Source: CALJGI01 sp047618115
GTDB lineage: Bacteria > Pseudomonadota > Gammaproteobacteria > Pseudomonadales > Halieaceae
Assembly: GCA_047618115.1 (NCBI GenBank)
Contig: JBLHKV010000091.1
Span: 1 to 12,865, forward strand
Reading direction: 5' to 3'
Length of the DNA: 12,865 bases
The position numbers and the translations under genes are program-made. Positions 6,403 to 12,865 of this stretch are shown here, piece after piece. The notes under the pieces are model-generated. The model was not told where the DNA came from, made no database searches, and saw only the letters and a program-made list of their open reading frames with translations. Each line of letters begins with the position of its first letter. The first letter of the stretch is position 1.

Positions 6403-9006
6403 ATGGCGCTGAACCTGACAGAACTTCTCCCGCAGGGCGAGGTCCTGGATGACGAGGCCCTGCTGGAGCTCTTCCTCGATTTCGTCGAAAGTCACAAACT
6501 GACGCTCTACCCTGCCCAGGAGCAGGCCATTCTCGAGCTGTACACCGGCCGGAACGTCATCCTCAATACCCCCACGGGATCGGGGAAATCCCTGGTGGCC
6601 ACGGGGTTGCACTTCCAGTCGTTGGCCAAGGGGCGGCGCTCCGTGTACACCTCTCCGATCAAGGCGCTAGTCAACGAGAAGTGGATGGCGCTGTGCCGGG
6701 ACTTTGGAGCGGACAACGTGGGGTTGTGCACGGGCGATGCTACGGTCAACCGCCATGCGCCGATCCTCTGCTGTACGGCAGAGGTGCTGGCCAATATTGC
6801 ATTACGCGAGGGATCGGCGGCGGAAGTAGATGACGTAGTGTTAGACGAGTTCCACTGGTATGCCGATCGGGACCGGGGTGTGGCTTGGCAGATACCGCTG
6901 CTGACGCTGCCGCAGACGCGCTTTCTGCTCATGTCGGCCACGTTGGGTGACACGGGATACTTCGAGCAAGAGCTGGAGGAGCTCACGGGCCATACCTGCG
7001 TGACGGTGAAGTCCGAGGAGCGTCCGGTGCCGCTGGAGTTCGCCTATTCGCTGAGTCCGCTAGCGCACACGCTGGAGGATTTGGTCACGGGTGGTCGGGT
7101 GCCTGCGTATGTGGTCCATTTTACCCAGCGGGAAGCGGCGGAGAACGCCCAGGCCTTTACCAGCATCAACGTCTGCTCGCGTGCGGAGAAGGCGGCCCTG
7201 GCCGCCGAGCTGGCCGGCTTCCGCTTCACGAGCCCCTACGGCAAGGACATCCGCCGGTGGTTGCGGCACGGCATCGGTTTGCATCATGCGGGGTTGCTGC
7301 CCAAATACCGGGTGTTGGTGGAACAGCTCGCGCAGAAGGGGTTGCTGAAGATCATCTGCGGTACGGATACTCTGGGGGTGGGCATCAATGTGCCGATCCG
7401 CACCGTGCTGTTTACCCGCCTGTGCAAGTATGACGGGGAGAAGACGGCCATCTTGAGCGCCAGGGACTTCCACCAGATCAGCGGCCGGGCCGGACGCAAG
7501 GGTTTCGACGAACAGGGATGGGTCGTGGCGCAGGCCCCCGAGCATATCATCGAGAACCTCAAGCTGGAGAAGAAGGTGGTCCAGGGCCGTAAGAAAGCCA
7601 CCAAGAAGCGCGCCCCCGACCGCAACTACGTCCACTGGAACGGGAAGACGTTCCAGCGCCTGGTAGCGGCAGCGCCAGAGCGTCTGACTTCGCAGTTTCA
7701 GGTGTCCCACGGTATGCTGCTCAATGTGCTAAGTCGTGCGGATAACGGCTGTCGCGCTATGCGCGACCTGATCCGCGCCTGCAACGAAACGCCCGTGCGC
7801 AAGAAGATGCACCGACGGCGGGCGTGGCAGTTGTTCCGCTCGCTGGTGGAACGGGGTATCATCGAGATCCTGGATCCAACCGCCAGTCCTGATGGGCGTA
7901 AGATTCGGGTCAATATGGAACTGCAGGACGATTTCTCCATGGACCAGGCGCTTTCGCTCTATCTGCTGGAGACCATTCCCTTAGTGGACCCGACGCAGGA
8001 GGACTATGCTCTGGTGGTGTTGACGCTGGCTGAGTCCATCCTGGAGAACCCGGAGATTATCCTGCGCAAGCAACTGGACAGGATCAAAGGTCGTGCCATC
8101 GCCGAGATGAAGATGCAGGGGATGGACTACGAGGATCGCATGGACGCTCTGGAGGACCTGGAGTATCCCAAGCCATACCGCGAATTCATCTACACGACCT
8201 TCAATGAATTCGCCGACCGACACCCCTGGGTGGAACAGGAGAACATCCGGCCCAAGTCCATTGCTCGGGAGATGTTCGAGACGTTCTCCTCGTTTACAGA
8301 CTACGTCCGCTCGTACGGTCTCGAGCGCAGCGAGGGGCTGCTGCTGAGACATTTACACAGTGTATACAAGGTCCTGCTGCAGACCGTGCCGGACAACGCC
8401 AAGGATGAGACGCTGCGTGAGATCGAACTCTACCTGAGCGAGACCATCCGCCTGGCTGACTCGAGCCTGCTAGACGAGTGGGAGAAGATGCGCAATCCGG
8501 CCTTCGTCGCTGCGGAGACCGCCGGCGAGTTCCTTCCCGATGCGCTTCTTCTACCGCCGGATATTACGCAGAATGTCACTGCCTTCACGGCCGCGATCCG
8601 CACCCGGATCTTCGCCTTCCTGCGCGCCGTGGCCGATGGGGATTGCGAGCTGGCGCTGGATGCTCTGGACCTCGCTGGCGGATCAGACCGCGGACCCACG
8701 TCCGGTGCAGTCGCTGTCAAGGTCGCTGATACGGGAGCAGACGAATGGCCCCCCGAGCGTCTGGCGACCATTATGCCGGCCTACTTGGAGGAACACGAGC
8801 GGCTCTGCTTTGATCCCGAAGCCCGCAACATCCGCCACACATATGTGCGGCCAGCAGAGGACGGCCAGAGCTGGAACGTGCAGCAGATGCTGGTTGATCC
8901 CGAGGCACACAACGACTGGGTGGCCGAGTTCGAAGTGCACTTGCCGCAGTGTCGGGAGCGAGGTGAACCCGTACTGCACCTAGTGCGCATGGGGCCGCTG
9001 GGGTAG
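6403..9006 (+). CDS. Ski2-like DExH-box helicase with C-terminal DUF3516 region
   Basis: 867 residues from the ATG at 6403. An in-frame GTG at 6376 is possible, but MALNLTELLP matches how I recall family members beginning, and neither start has a good SD. Motifs: LYPAQEQAI (Q motif), Walker A TPTGSGKS (56-63), TSPIKALVNEKW (Ia), Walker B DEFH (148-151), MSAT (177-180), then in the second RecA domain GLHHAGLLPKYR, GTDTLGVGINVP and QISGRAGRKG. These are the Ski2-like SF2 signatures. The C-terminal half, starting with a Lys/Arg-rich linker (KKVVQGRKKATKKRAP) and RLTSQFQVSHGMLLNVLSR, corresponds to the DUF3516 region. Biochemical role is not established; RNA or DNA unwinding is inferred. It looks intact. 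It is richer in G+C than its flanks (39/60 against 26/60 in sampled lines) and lies between IS relics. Confidence 0.92.
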   Translation: MALNLTELLPQGEVLDDEALLELFLDFVESHKLTLYPAQEQAILELYTGRNVILNTPTGSGKSLVATGLHFQSLAKGRRSVYTSPIKALVNEKWMALCRDFGADNVGLCTGDATVNRHAPILCCTAEVLANIALREGSAAEVDDVVLDEFHWYADRDRGVAWQIPLLTLPQTRFLLMSATLGDTGYFEQELEELTGHTCVTVKSEERPVPLEFAYSLSPLAHTLEDLVTGGRVPAYVVHFTQREAAENAQAFTSINVCSRAEKAALAAELAGFRFTSPYGKDIRRWLRHGIGLHHAGLLPKYRVLVEQLAQKGLLKIICGTDTLGVGINVPIRTVLFTRLCKYDGEKTAILSARDFHQISGRAGRKGFDEQGWVVAQAPEHIIENLKLEKKVVQGRKKATKKRAPDRNYVHWNGKTFQRLVAAAPERLTSQFQVSHGMLLNVLSRADNGCRAMRDLIRACNETPVRKKMHRRRAWQLFRSLVERGIIEILDPTASPDGRKIRVNMELQDDFSMDQALSLYLLETIPLVDPTQEDYALVVLTLAESILENPEIILRKQLDRIKGRAIAEMKMQGMDYEDRMDALEDLEYPKPYREFIYTTFNEFADRHPWVEQENIRPKSIAREMFETFSSFTDYVRSYGLERSEGLLLRHLHSVYKVLLQTVPDNAKDETLREIELYLSETIRLADSSLLDEWEKMRNPAFVAAETAGEFLPDALLLPPDITQNVTAFTAAIRTRIFAFLRAVADGDCELALDALDLAGGSDRGPTSGAVAVKVADTGADEWPPERLATIMPAYLEEHERLCFDPEARNIRHTYVRPAEDGQSWNVQQMLVDPEAHNDWVAEFEVHLPQCRERGEPVLHLVRMGPLG

Positions 9007-9106
9007 TATGGGATGGGGGGGTGAGCGGGCCCTAAAAATTGGCTTTCACGTGGATTTGGCATGACGTACCTGATTTGCTCCATGGAGGACGAGACTATTT
9101 CTTAAT

Positions 9107-9135
9107 CGACAAGGAGTAGACTCATGAAAAAATAG
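9107..9135 (+). pseudogene. Orphan ribosome-binding site and first codons of a disrupted gene
   Basis: AAGGAG (9111-9116) precedes ATG AAA AAA TAG (9124-9135) at good spacing. An ideal RBS followed by M-K-K is typical of a gene for an exported protein, but the frame stops at once where the IS3 relic begins. It is most likely the start of a gene cut by the insertion. Confidence 0.5.
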
Positions 9136-9646
9136 CACAGCACTTAAGCGAGATGGCTTGTCTCGCTTCTTGTCGGGTATAGAAATCTTGGTGATGAATC
9201 AATTTCGTTTTCAGGGTAGCCATGAAACTCTCCATCGGTGCATTGTCTCAGCAATGACCCTCTCGACTCATCGAACGACGGGTGCGATGAGTCGAGCAAT
9301 AGCCGCCCTCGATACGAATGATGCAGCAAGCGATCTCTGGTGGGCGTTGATGCAAGGCCCATTAGCCAGGGCGGTTTTCGTCAGGTCCTCTTTCATGCGC
9401 GGACTCATCGCCCAACCGACGGCTTTTCGGGCACGGAGCCCGCCCTGTTGCATTAGACGCGCAACGCGGTCGCGTCCCCCCACCCGCACGCCCTGGTTTT
9501 GCAGCGCATCATGGATACGAGCGCTACCATACCGTTTTTTGGAGCGGGGGTAGACCTAGCAGATACGCTCCAGTAGGCGTTGATTTTCAATCGCGCGTGG
9601 ACTTTCACCGCGTGGGCGCCAAGCATAGTAGCCACTTCGAGGAACA
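9136..9646 (-). pseudogene. IS3-family transposase OrfB relic with core deletion, frameshifts and stops
   Basis: Read from 9646 leftwards: PRSGYYAWRPRGESPRAIEN, QRLLERI, an in-frame TAG, then VYPRSKKRYGSARIHDAL, VGGRDRVARLMQQGGL and RARKAV. This is joined directly to GWAMSPRMKEDLTKTALA, which in intact OrfB lies after the first catalytic Asp, so the WVADITY-type segment is deleted. The frame then shifts; HHSYRG, YCSTHRT, SMSREGHC, a TGA, DNAPMESFMATLKTKLIHHQ and DFYTRQEARQAI continue in other frames. Homology stops within QAI near 9136. It is a dead transposase, of a different subgroup from the element at 4865-5525. Confidence 0.8.
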
Positions 9647-9652
9647 TATCTG

Positions 9653-9871
9653 GCCGATGCTAAACGGCTTAAAGAGCTTGAAAAATAAAATGCAGAGCTC
9701 AAGAAGATGCTGGCCGAATCCCTACTAAATCGGGAATGGTTATAGAATCTGCGCGAAGCGCGAGTCGTAATCGAGGATTGGCGACAGCATTACAACGAGG
9801 AAAGACCTCATAGCCAGCTGGGATACCTCAGCCCGGAAGACCTTTTCGCCAACCAAAAAGTCTCACCCTAA
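9653..9871 (+). pseudogene. Second IS3-family relic: OrfA tail fused to OrfB tail by internal deletion
   Basis: One frame reads ADAKRLKELEK, TAA, NAELKKMLAES (the leucine-zipper end of an OrfA), then LLNREWL, TAG, NLREARVVIEDWRQHYNEE, RPHSQLGYLSPED and KVSP before TAA at 9869-9871. The second part is the extreme C-terminus of OrfB, including the region just after the catalytic Glu. Nearly all of OrfB is therefore missing, and two stop codons interrupt the rest. It lies head to head with the reverse-strand relic at 9136-9646, the border being near 9647. Confidence 0.8.
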
Positions 9872-9896
9872 GTGGGCCAAAACAGGTAAGCCTGCC

Positions 9897-10016
9897 AGTA
9901 TCATCGAGGCAGGTAATACAGACGAGGAGATGCTCGGCTTTGAACAGGTCGAGGCAACGATTTAAAAGGTTTGTGCTGAGGGTCTGTCATCGGAATACTT
10001 CCCGACCTCAAAATAG
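9897..10016 (+). pseudogene. Fragment of a second SpoIIE/RsbU-type phosphatase
   Basis: The frame reads IIEAGNTDEEMLGFEQVEATI, TAA, KVCAEGLSSEYF. It matches the segment after the D-G-(L/I)-I-E metal-binding motif of SpoIIE phosphatases. The equivalent part of the intact protein at 110-1276 reads GLIEQQNAAGEMLGFERPREYF. The start is cut at the IS relic, the end is lost before the GDD motif and a stop interrupts it. It is the 3' portion of a phosphatase gene that once faced the cNMP-REC gene. Confidence 0.6.
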
Positions 10017-10044
10017 CATCCATGTATTCTCAATCCAACTGGTA

Positions 10045-10983
10045 TTACAGGTCTTCTACAAGTATATCATTTATCAGGTTACGGAAGTCTCCAACATCAA
10101 TCGGCTTGTTGATATAACCGCTGAAATTATAGCTATCAGTCTCTGCAGCACTGATTACAGCTGACAGTGCAACCACTGGTAGGCCTGGGTATTTCAGCTC
10201 AATTTCCTTAGCCAAAGTAAGTCCATCCATTGGCGCCATCTTAATATCGGTGATAACAATATCAACTTTAAGCTGTTCCAATATTTCGAGCGCATTCTCA
10301 CCGCTATCGGCAAATTGTAGATGGCACGACTGTTTTCGCAGTAGGCGCTTGACCGATGAAAGGATATTTTTCTCGTCGTCGACAAAGAGGACCACAACTT
10401 CATCAAATTGCTCATTTTTAAATTTATCTTGTATATCTGAGCGCGAAAGGTGTGTAAGGTCCTCTATGACAGACAGAGAAAAATCAAGCTGTTTACGCAA
10501 TTTGTAGATTTCTATGACCGAATTAGTATGATTGTCGGTATAACCCAATGTGCGCAGGTTATCATCTAAGATTTTCCCCGACAAGCTTTCGACCACGTTA
10601 CTATAGAACTGTGCTTTAAATTCAGTATCCAGGCTCATCAGGCGCTCGAAAGGTGGCCGGGAGATTTGCAGAGCCGTGGATTCAACGGAAGCCTTAACCT
10701 GTGCCGAGCGCGGTTGTTTTAGGATCATGCCCATCTCGCCGACTGTAGATAGGGATGTTAGGGTTGCTATAACTGTTCCATCGTCGCCAATAATCTGCAA
10801 TTCACCTGTAAGCAGTATTTGCATGTTGTCACTGCGCTCGCCTATAGCACAGACCACGTCACCAGCGTTGTATTTCTTAGTTTTGCAGATTGTTATCAAG
10901 CTCTGTATCTGTGATGGAGAGAGCTTACTAAATAATGGAATTTTTTTTAAAATTTGACCGACAACGGCAGGTTGTGGCGGCAT
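10045..10983 (-). CDS. Cyclic-nucleotide-binding-like domain fused to REC receiver (response regulator)
   Basis: 312 residues from the ATG at 10983, with GAGGAG upstream. Residues about 10-135 form a cNMP-binding/CRP-type beta barrel: IPLFSKLSPSQIQSL at the start, GDVVCAIGE, LLTGELQII, and a phosphate-binding-cassette-like GEMGMILKQPRSAQV that keeps G-E and R-S-A, so ligand binding is possible. A helical linker (about 140-195) follows. Residues 197-312 are a REC domain: D202/D203 in FVDDEKN, phosphoacceptor D246 in VITDIKMAPMDG, S274 and K293 in NKPI. There is no DNA-binding or enzymatic output domain, so it probably signals through a protein partner. The phosphatase fragment at 9897-10016 converges on it, suggesting they once served a common pathway. 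It appears intact. Confidence 0.9.
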   Translation of the reverse strand: MPPQPAVVGQILKKIPLFSKLSPSQIQSLITICKTKKYNAGDVVCAIGERSDNMQILLTGELQIIGDDGTVIATLTSLSTVGEMGMILKQPRSAQVKASVESTALQISRPPFERLMSLDTEFKAQFYSNVVESLSGKILDDNLRTLGYTDNHTNSVIEIYKLRKQLDFSLSVIEDLTHLSRSDIQDKFKNEQFDEVVVLFVDDEKNILSSVKRLLRKQSCHLQFADSGENALEILEQLKVDIVITDIKMAPMDGLTLAKEIELKYPGLPVVALSAVISAAETDSYNFSGYINKPIDVGDFRNLINDILVEDL

Positions 10984-11102
10984 AAGAATGACTCCTCTGA
11001 TTTGATATTGTTTTTTGTGGTAATGCCATTTTTGCCGCTAGCTAGGGGACATAAAGACCTCTCCACTAATAATGTAGGGATTCCAGTCATCCCCGCTATA
11101 TG

Positions 11103-11366
11103 TCAAACCAATTCATCTGCAACTAAGTCTATGATAGCGTTACAACACCGCGGCCGCAAAATATCCGGGTCGGCTCTGGAGATGTCCTTGAGGTGCGTCA
11201 TGGCGGTAGCCAGCCGTACCAATCGGTTTAGAGTCCAGATGCGATATTCCTCCCAACACATGGAGAAACCGTAATACGAGACCCCTCCGCTCATCAGGCG
11301 TCGGTACAGGGTGGCCCGGGGAATGCCCCGCGCCCATGCCAGTTCGCCGTTGGACAGATTCAGCAA
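11103..11366 (-). CDS. Small unrecognised protein with a possible helix-turn-helix start
   Basis: An 87-codon reverse-strand frame, starting with TTG at 11366 or ATG at 11291. The first part, NGELAWARGIPRATLYRRLM, has the spacing of a helix-turn-helix (LAxxxGIPRxTLYRRL). The rest (MCWEEYRIWTLNRLVRLATA, then DISRADPDILRPR) looks helical and protein-like, but I cannot assign a family. No strong SD is present. It could be the tail of a longer, truncated gene: the same frame stays open for about 10 codons upstream of the TTG. Confidence 0.35.
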   Translation of the reverse strand: MLNLSNGELAWARGIPRATLYRRLMSGGVSYYGFSMCWEEYRIWTLNRLVRLATAMTHLKDISRADPDILRPRCCNAIIDLVADELV

Positions 11367-11808
11367 CGAAAGCTTAGCGCCCAGGACATATTATAGGGGA
11401 TTTCCGGCTGAATGTACGTGTACCGGCGAGAGATATAAGATGGTTTCTGGGAAGCGTTGAATCATAGAAATGGCCACCTGCTTCCAGTTGCAAGAGGGGA
11501 TGAAGCTCGGCACTGCGTGCTCGTATCTGGGAGCGGTCGTCAGACCTAGTCGGTCACGGGATTGGGGTTGTCGATCTGCCTCCCCTTTGTCCCCCAGGAG
11601 GAGTACGCTCATCTGGCCTGCTCCGCGGCGCTAGAGCAAGTCGATCCATTGGACTCGCTTACCGTCGGCAAGACGGGGAGCAGGCGTTGGCTTGTTTTGG
11701 GCGCTGCGCTCTTATGCGGCCCCAAGGTGGACTGACTGCGGCCTATTTAAGTGGGTGGATGCGCTACGGCTGGGTCCGCCAGCGAAGGATTGGGACGGCG
11801 TGTGGCAT
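11367..11808. other. 442-base stretch without an assignable gene
   Basis: A forward frame at 11635-11823 ends LFWALRSYAAPRWTDCGLFKW, VDALRLGPPAKDWDGVWHL, TKK and TGA. It reads like a real Trp-rich protein tail, but it has no start or RBS and a TAG just upstream (11632-11634). The reverse frame at 11391-11612 (73 codons) has no family signature. The likely content is fragments of broken genes; I cannot name them. Confidence 0.4.
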
Positions 11809-12047
11809 TTAACGAAAAAGTGAGGTGGGCGCACTCATCAGAGAAGCGGCTTGACCTTCAGCATCATTAGTCACTGTCTTACCTATGTGTTTCCAGAGCG
11901 GCGCCGTTATTACGGAAAAATTGCCTTTCGAAATACTGACCTTGGTATCTGGGTTTAAGGTCAGCATTCGGGACAGTAATTCTTGGCCATTTACAACCGG
12001 CAGCGATTGATCTCTGCTCAAGTGCTCGGAAGCATAGGCGTGCAGTG
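11809..12047 (-). CDS. Unrecognised reading frame, possibly the -1 frameshift extension of the basic ORF
   Basis: The reverse-strand frame ends with TAA at 11809-11811. It reads ELTLHAYASEHLSRDQSLPVV, NGQELLSRMLTLNPDTKVSI, then SVITAPLWKHIGKTV and a short polar tail. A TTG at 12021 could start a 70-residue product, but there is no clear SD. The frame is open further upstream and overlaps the end of the basic ORF (12048-12194) in the -1 register, exactly at an A6G run. It may be expressed by frameshifting, or be the 3' half of a gene broken by a one-base indel. No family recognised. Confidence 0.35.
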
Positions 12048-12194
12048 TCAGCTCTTTTTTGCCTCCCGTTCTGTCCGCCGTTCTTGGCGTCCTTTCTCTC
12101 GCTTTTCCTGACGTTTAGCGATGCTTTCTCGTCGTCGGTCCCCTCGGGTCTGCTTCTTCGTGTCTTTTTTTGGCGTTTCTTTTTTTATTCCCAA
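12048..12194 (-). CDS. Small, extremely basic, charged protein ending at an A6G slippery run
   Basis: 48 residues from a TTG at 12194, preceded by GGAG (12200-12203) with a 5-base spacer; a longer GTG start at 12395 is possible but would run through sequence with no protein character. The product is almost only Lys, Arg, Glu, Gln and Thr (IKKETPKKDTKKQTRGDRRR, then KRQEKREKGRQERRTEREA). This suggests a charged helix or nucleic-acid-binding tail. The last codons are GCA AAA AAG AGC TGA. A -1 slip on A_AAA_AAG would continue into ELTLHAYASEHL for about 80 more residues. It lies downstream of parA-parG on the same strand. Function unknown. Confidence 0.4.
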   Translation of the reverse strand: MGIKKETPKKDTKKQTRGDRRRESIAKRQEKREKGRQERRTEREAKKS

Positions 12195-12365
12195 AACATC
12201 TCCGTTATTAGTTGGTGCGAGCCTGCTCTGTGGAATATACGGCTTACTAAAGGATATAGCCCAACGCCGAGGCTTGGATGTCGGGCTGATAAAGTGACGA
12301 AATATGTTGGATCGGAGGCGAGTGATGACAGACCGGAGGTGCCAGGTCACAGAAGAGAATGGCCA

Positions 12366-12401
12366 TGAGTAAGTCCGTGCACTTTGCTTACGCACTTACT
12401 C
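12366..12401. repeat. 8-bp inverted repeat downstream of the ParG-like gene
   Basis: GAGTAAGT (12366-12373) and ACTTACTC (12394-12401) are perfect inverted repeats, 20 bases apart. The right arm touches the first copy of the 13-bp direct repeat. Possibly part of a terminator or partition site; no T run is evident. Confidence 0.4.
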
Positions 12402-12436
12402 AATCACTCAACTCAATCACTCAACTCAATCACTCA
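12398..12436. repeat. Three perfect 13-bp tandem direct repeats (ACTCAATCACTCA)
   Basis: Copies at 12398-12410, 12411-12423 and 12424-12436 are identical and contiguous. The third overlaps the last codons and stop of the ParG-like gene. Short tandem direct repeats next to a ParA/ParG-type operon are typical of centromere-like partition sites or replication iterons, although ParG-type centromeres usually lie upstream of the operon. Candidate parC/parS site; slippage DNA is the alternative. Confidence 0.8.
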
Positions 12437-12644
12437 AGTAACTCGTAATCAGCTCCCGCATTAACTCCGCTACGCTCTTATCCTCATCTACGGCACGGCG
12501 CTTTAAGTCACGCCACTCTGGGCGTTCTAAGTCAAAGTTTATTCGCACGGGACGCTCGGGAGTAGCGGGTCTCTTTAAGTTGGAGCTGGTATCTGTTGGG
12601 GGAGGTGGTTTAGCGCTGGTTTTTTTCTTGGGCACTTTTGCCAT
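12426..12644 (-). CDS. ParG-like ribbon-helix-helix DNA-binding protein (plasmid partition)
   Basis: 72 residues, close to ParG of TP228 (about 76). The N-terminal 30 residues are a disordered, basic, Pro-rich tail (AKVPKKKTSAKPPPPTDTSS). Residues about 32-70 form a ribbon-helix-helix fold: strand RPVRINFDLE, helix A EWRDLKRRAVDED, turn KS, helix B VAELMRELITSYL. ParG-type proteins bind centromere repeats, repress the operon and stimulate the ParA ATPase through their flexible tail. The ATG at 12644 overlaps the upstream stop by one base (TGATG), and GAGGAG lies inside the preceding gene, so the two are coupled. Alternatives are an antitoxin or a CopG regulator; the ParA neighbour favours partition. 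Confidence 0.75.
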   Translation of the reverse strand: MAKVPKKKTSAKPPPPTDTSSNLKRPATPERPVRINFDLERPEWRDLKRRAVDEDKSVAELMRELITSYLSD

Positions 12645-12865
12645 CAGCTCAACTCCTCGACGCGGTTTATAATGGATTGGATGAGTTCGTCCGTGCGCAC
12701 ATTCAGCGCGGGGTAGCTTGTTTCTGTGGCGCTACGTCCGCCATCGGAGGCCCTGCGGTATCCGGTGCGCTCTGGCATATAACCGTTCAATAGATGGTAG
12801 CGGGTCTGCCCTATATAATCTTGCGCCTCCTGTAGTTCAACATCAGAGTTTCCCACCCGGCAGAG
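12644..12865 (-). CDS. ParA-family partition ATPase, C-terminal part (5' end beyond window)
   Basis: The frame is open to the right edge, giving 73 visible residues. RYHLLNGYMPERTGYRRASD, GGRSATETSYPALN and VRTDELIQSIINRVEEL match the C-terminus of ParA/ParF-type deviant Walker ATPases: the strand and I-x-E-R-x-x-Y-x-x-A segment, the G-x-S/T-x-x-E motif and the terminal helix. The Walker motifs would lie outside the window. These ATPases move plasmid copies with a DNA-binding adaptor, here the ParG-like product encoded one base downstream. The family call comes from tail motifs and operon context together. Confidence 0.7.
   Translation of the reverse strand, partial: LCRVGNSDVELQEAQDYIGQTRYHLLNGYMPERTGYRRASDGGRSATETSYPALNVRTDELIQSIINRVEELS

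Noticed and set aside
6143..6612. Reverse-strand frames upstream of and overlapping the helicase start
   Set aside because: They have no RBS or known motif and partly lie opposite the helicase coding sequence; treated as shadows.
7060..7710. 216-codon reverse frame opposite the helicase
   Set aside because: It is a long antisense frame expected in G+C-rich coding DNA; the sense strand has all the helicase motifs.
12045..12368. 107-codon forward frame opposite the basic ORF
   Set aside because: The Phe/Ser-rich translation is the antisense of the Lys/Arg/Glu-rich reverse frame; no start signal.
12398..12436. CRISPR array
   Set aside because: The three 13-bp units are contiguous with no spacers, so this is a tandem repeat.

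Overview
The window is an accessory, heavily rearranged stretch of bacterial DNA. The best-preserved genes (REC-phosphatase, TetR/ABC1/SRPBCC, cNMP-REC, ParA/ParG) would fit a gammaproteobacterium, but this is inference from family resemblance. At least two pieces look foreign to that background: a C-terminal FlgD/T9SS-type sorting domain and a G+C-rich Ski2-like helicase. Sampled 60-base lines give 39/60 G+C in the helicase (line 6601), 33/60 in the ABC1 gene (line 3421) and 26/60 in the cNMP-REC gene (line 10261).

Layout. 1-1276: the end of a probable hybrid kinase/Hpt protein, then a REC plus SpoIIE-type phosphatase response regulator. 1309-1900: a 9-bp tandem repeat, a 3'-terminal tRNA fragment with CCA followed by a hairpin terminator, a reverse-strand excisionase-like HTH reading frame and a short membrane-anchored peptide. 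Together these look like the edge of a tRNA-targeted integrative element. 2415-4856: a translationally coupled operon of TetR regulator, ABC1/UbiB-like kinase and SRPBCC protein. 4865-5525: a decayed IS3-family element (reverse strand) that abuts a beheaded gene, of which only the C-terminal sorting domain survives (5526-5894). 6403-9006: an intact DUF3516-type DExH helicase. 9107-9135: an orphan ribosome-binding site and start codon cut off after MKK. 9136-9871: two IS3-family relics in opposite orientation, each with an internal deletion. 9897-10016: a fragment of a second SpoIIE-type phosphatase. 10045-10983: a reverse-strand cNMP-binding plus REC regulator. 11000-12050: mostly unrecognised, decayed-looking DNA. 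12048-12865: a plasmid-like reverse-strand block with a ParA C-terminus, a ParG-like ribbon-helix-helix protein, three 13-bp direct repeats and a very basic small ORF that ends on an A6G slippery run.

How the parts relate. Phosphorelay and partner-switching genes occur at both ends (REC-PP2C on the left; phosphatase remnant and cNMP-REC on the right), suggesting that this kind of signalling module occurred more than once before IS activity broke one copy. The tRNA fragment plus excisionase remnant, and the parA-parG block, are two independent signs of mobile-element ancestry. I found no CRISPR array, rRNA or complete tRNA. The least explained material is the minus-strand block at 11809-12194, with a possible -1 frameshift, and the short genes beside the tRNA fragment.
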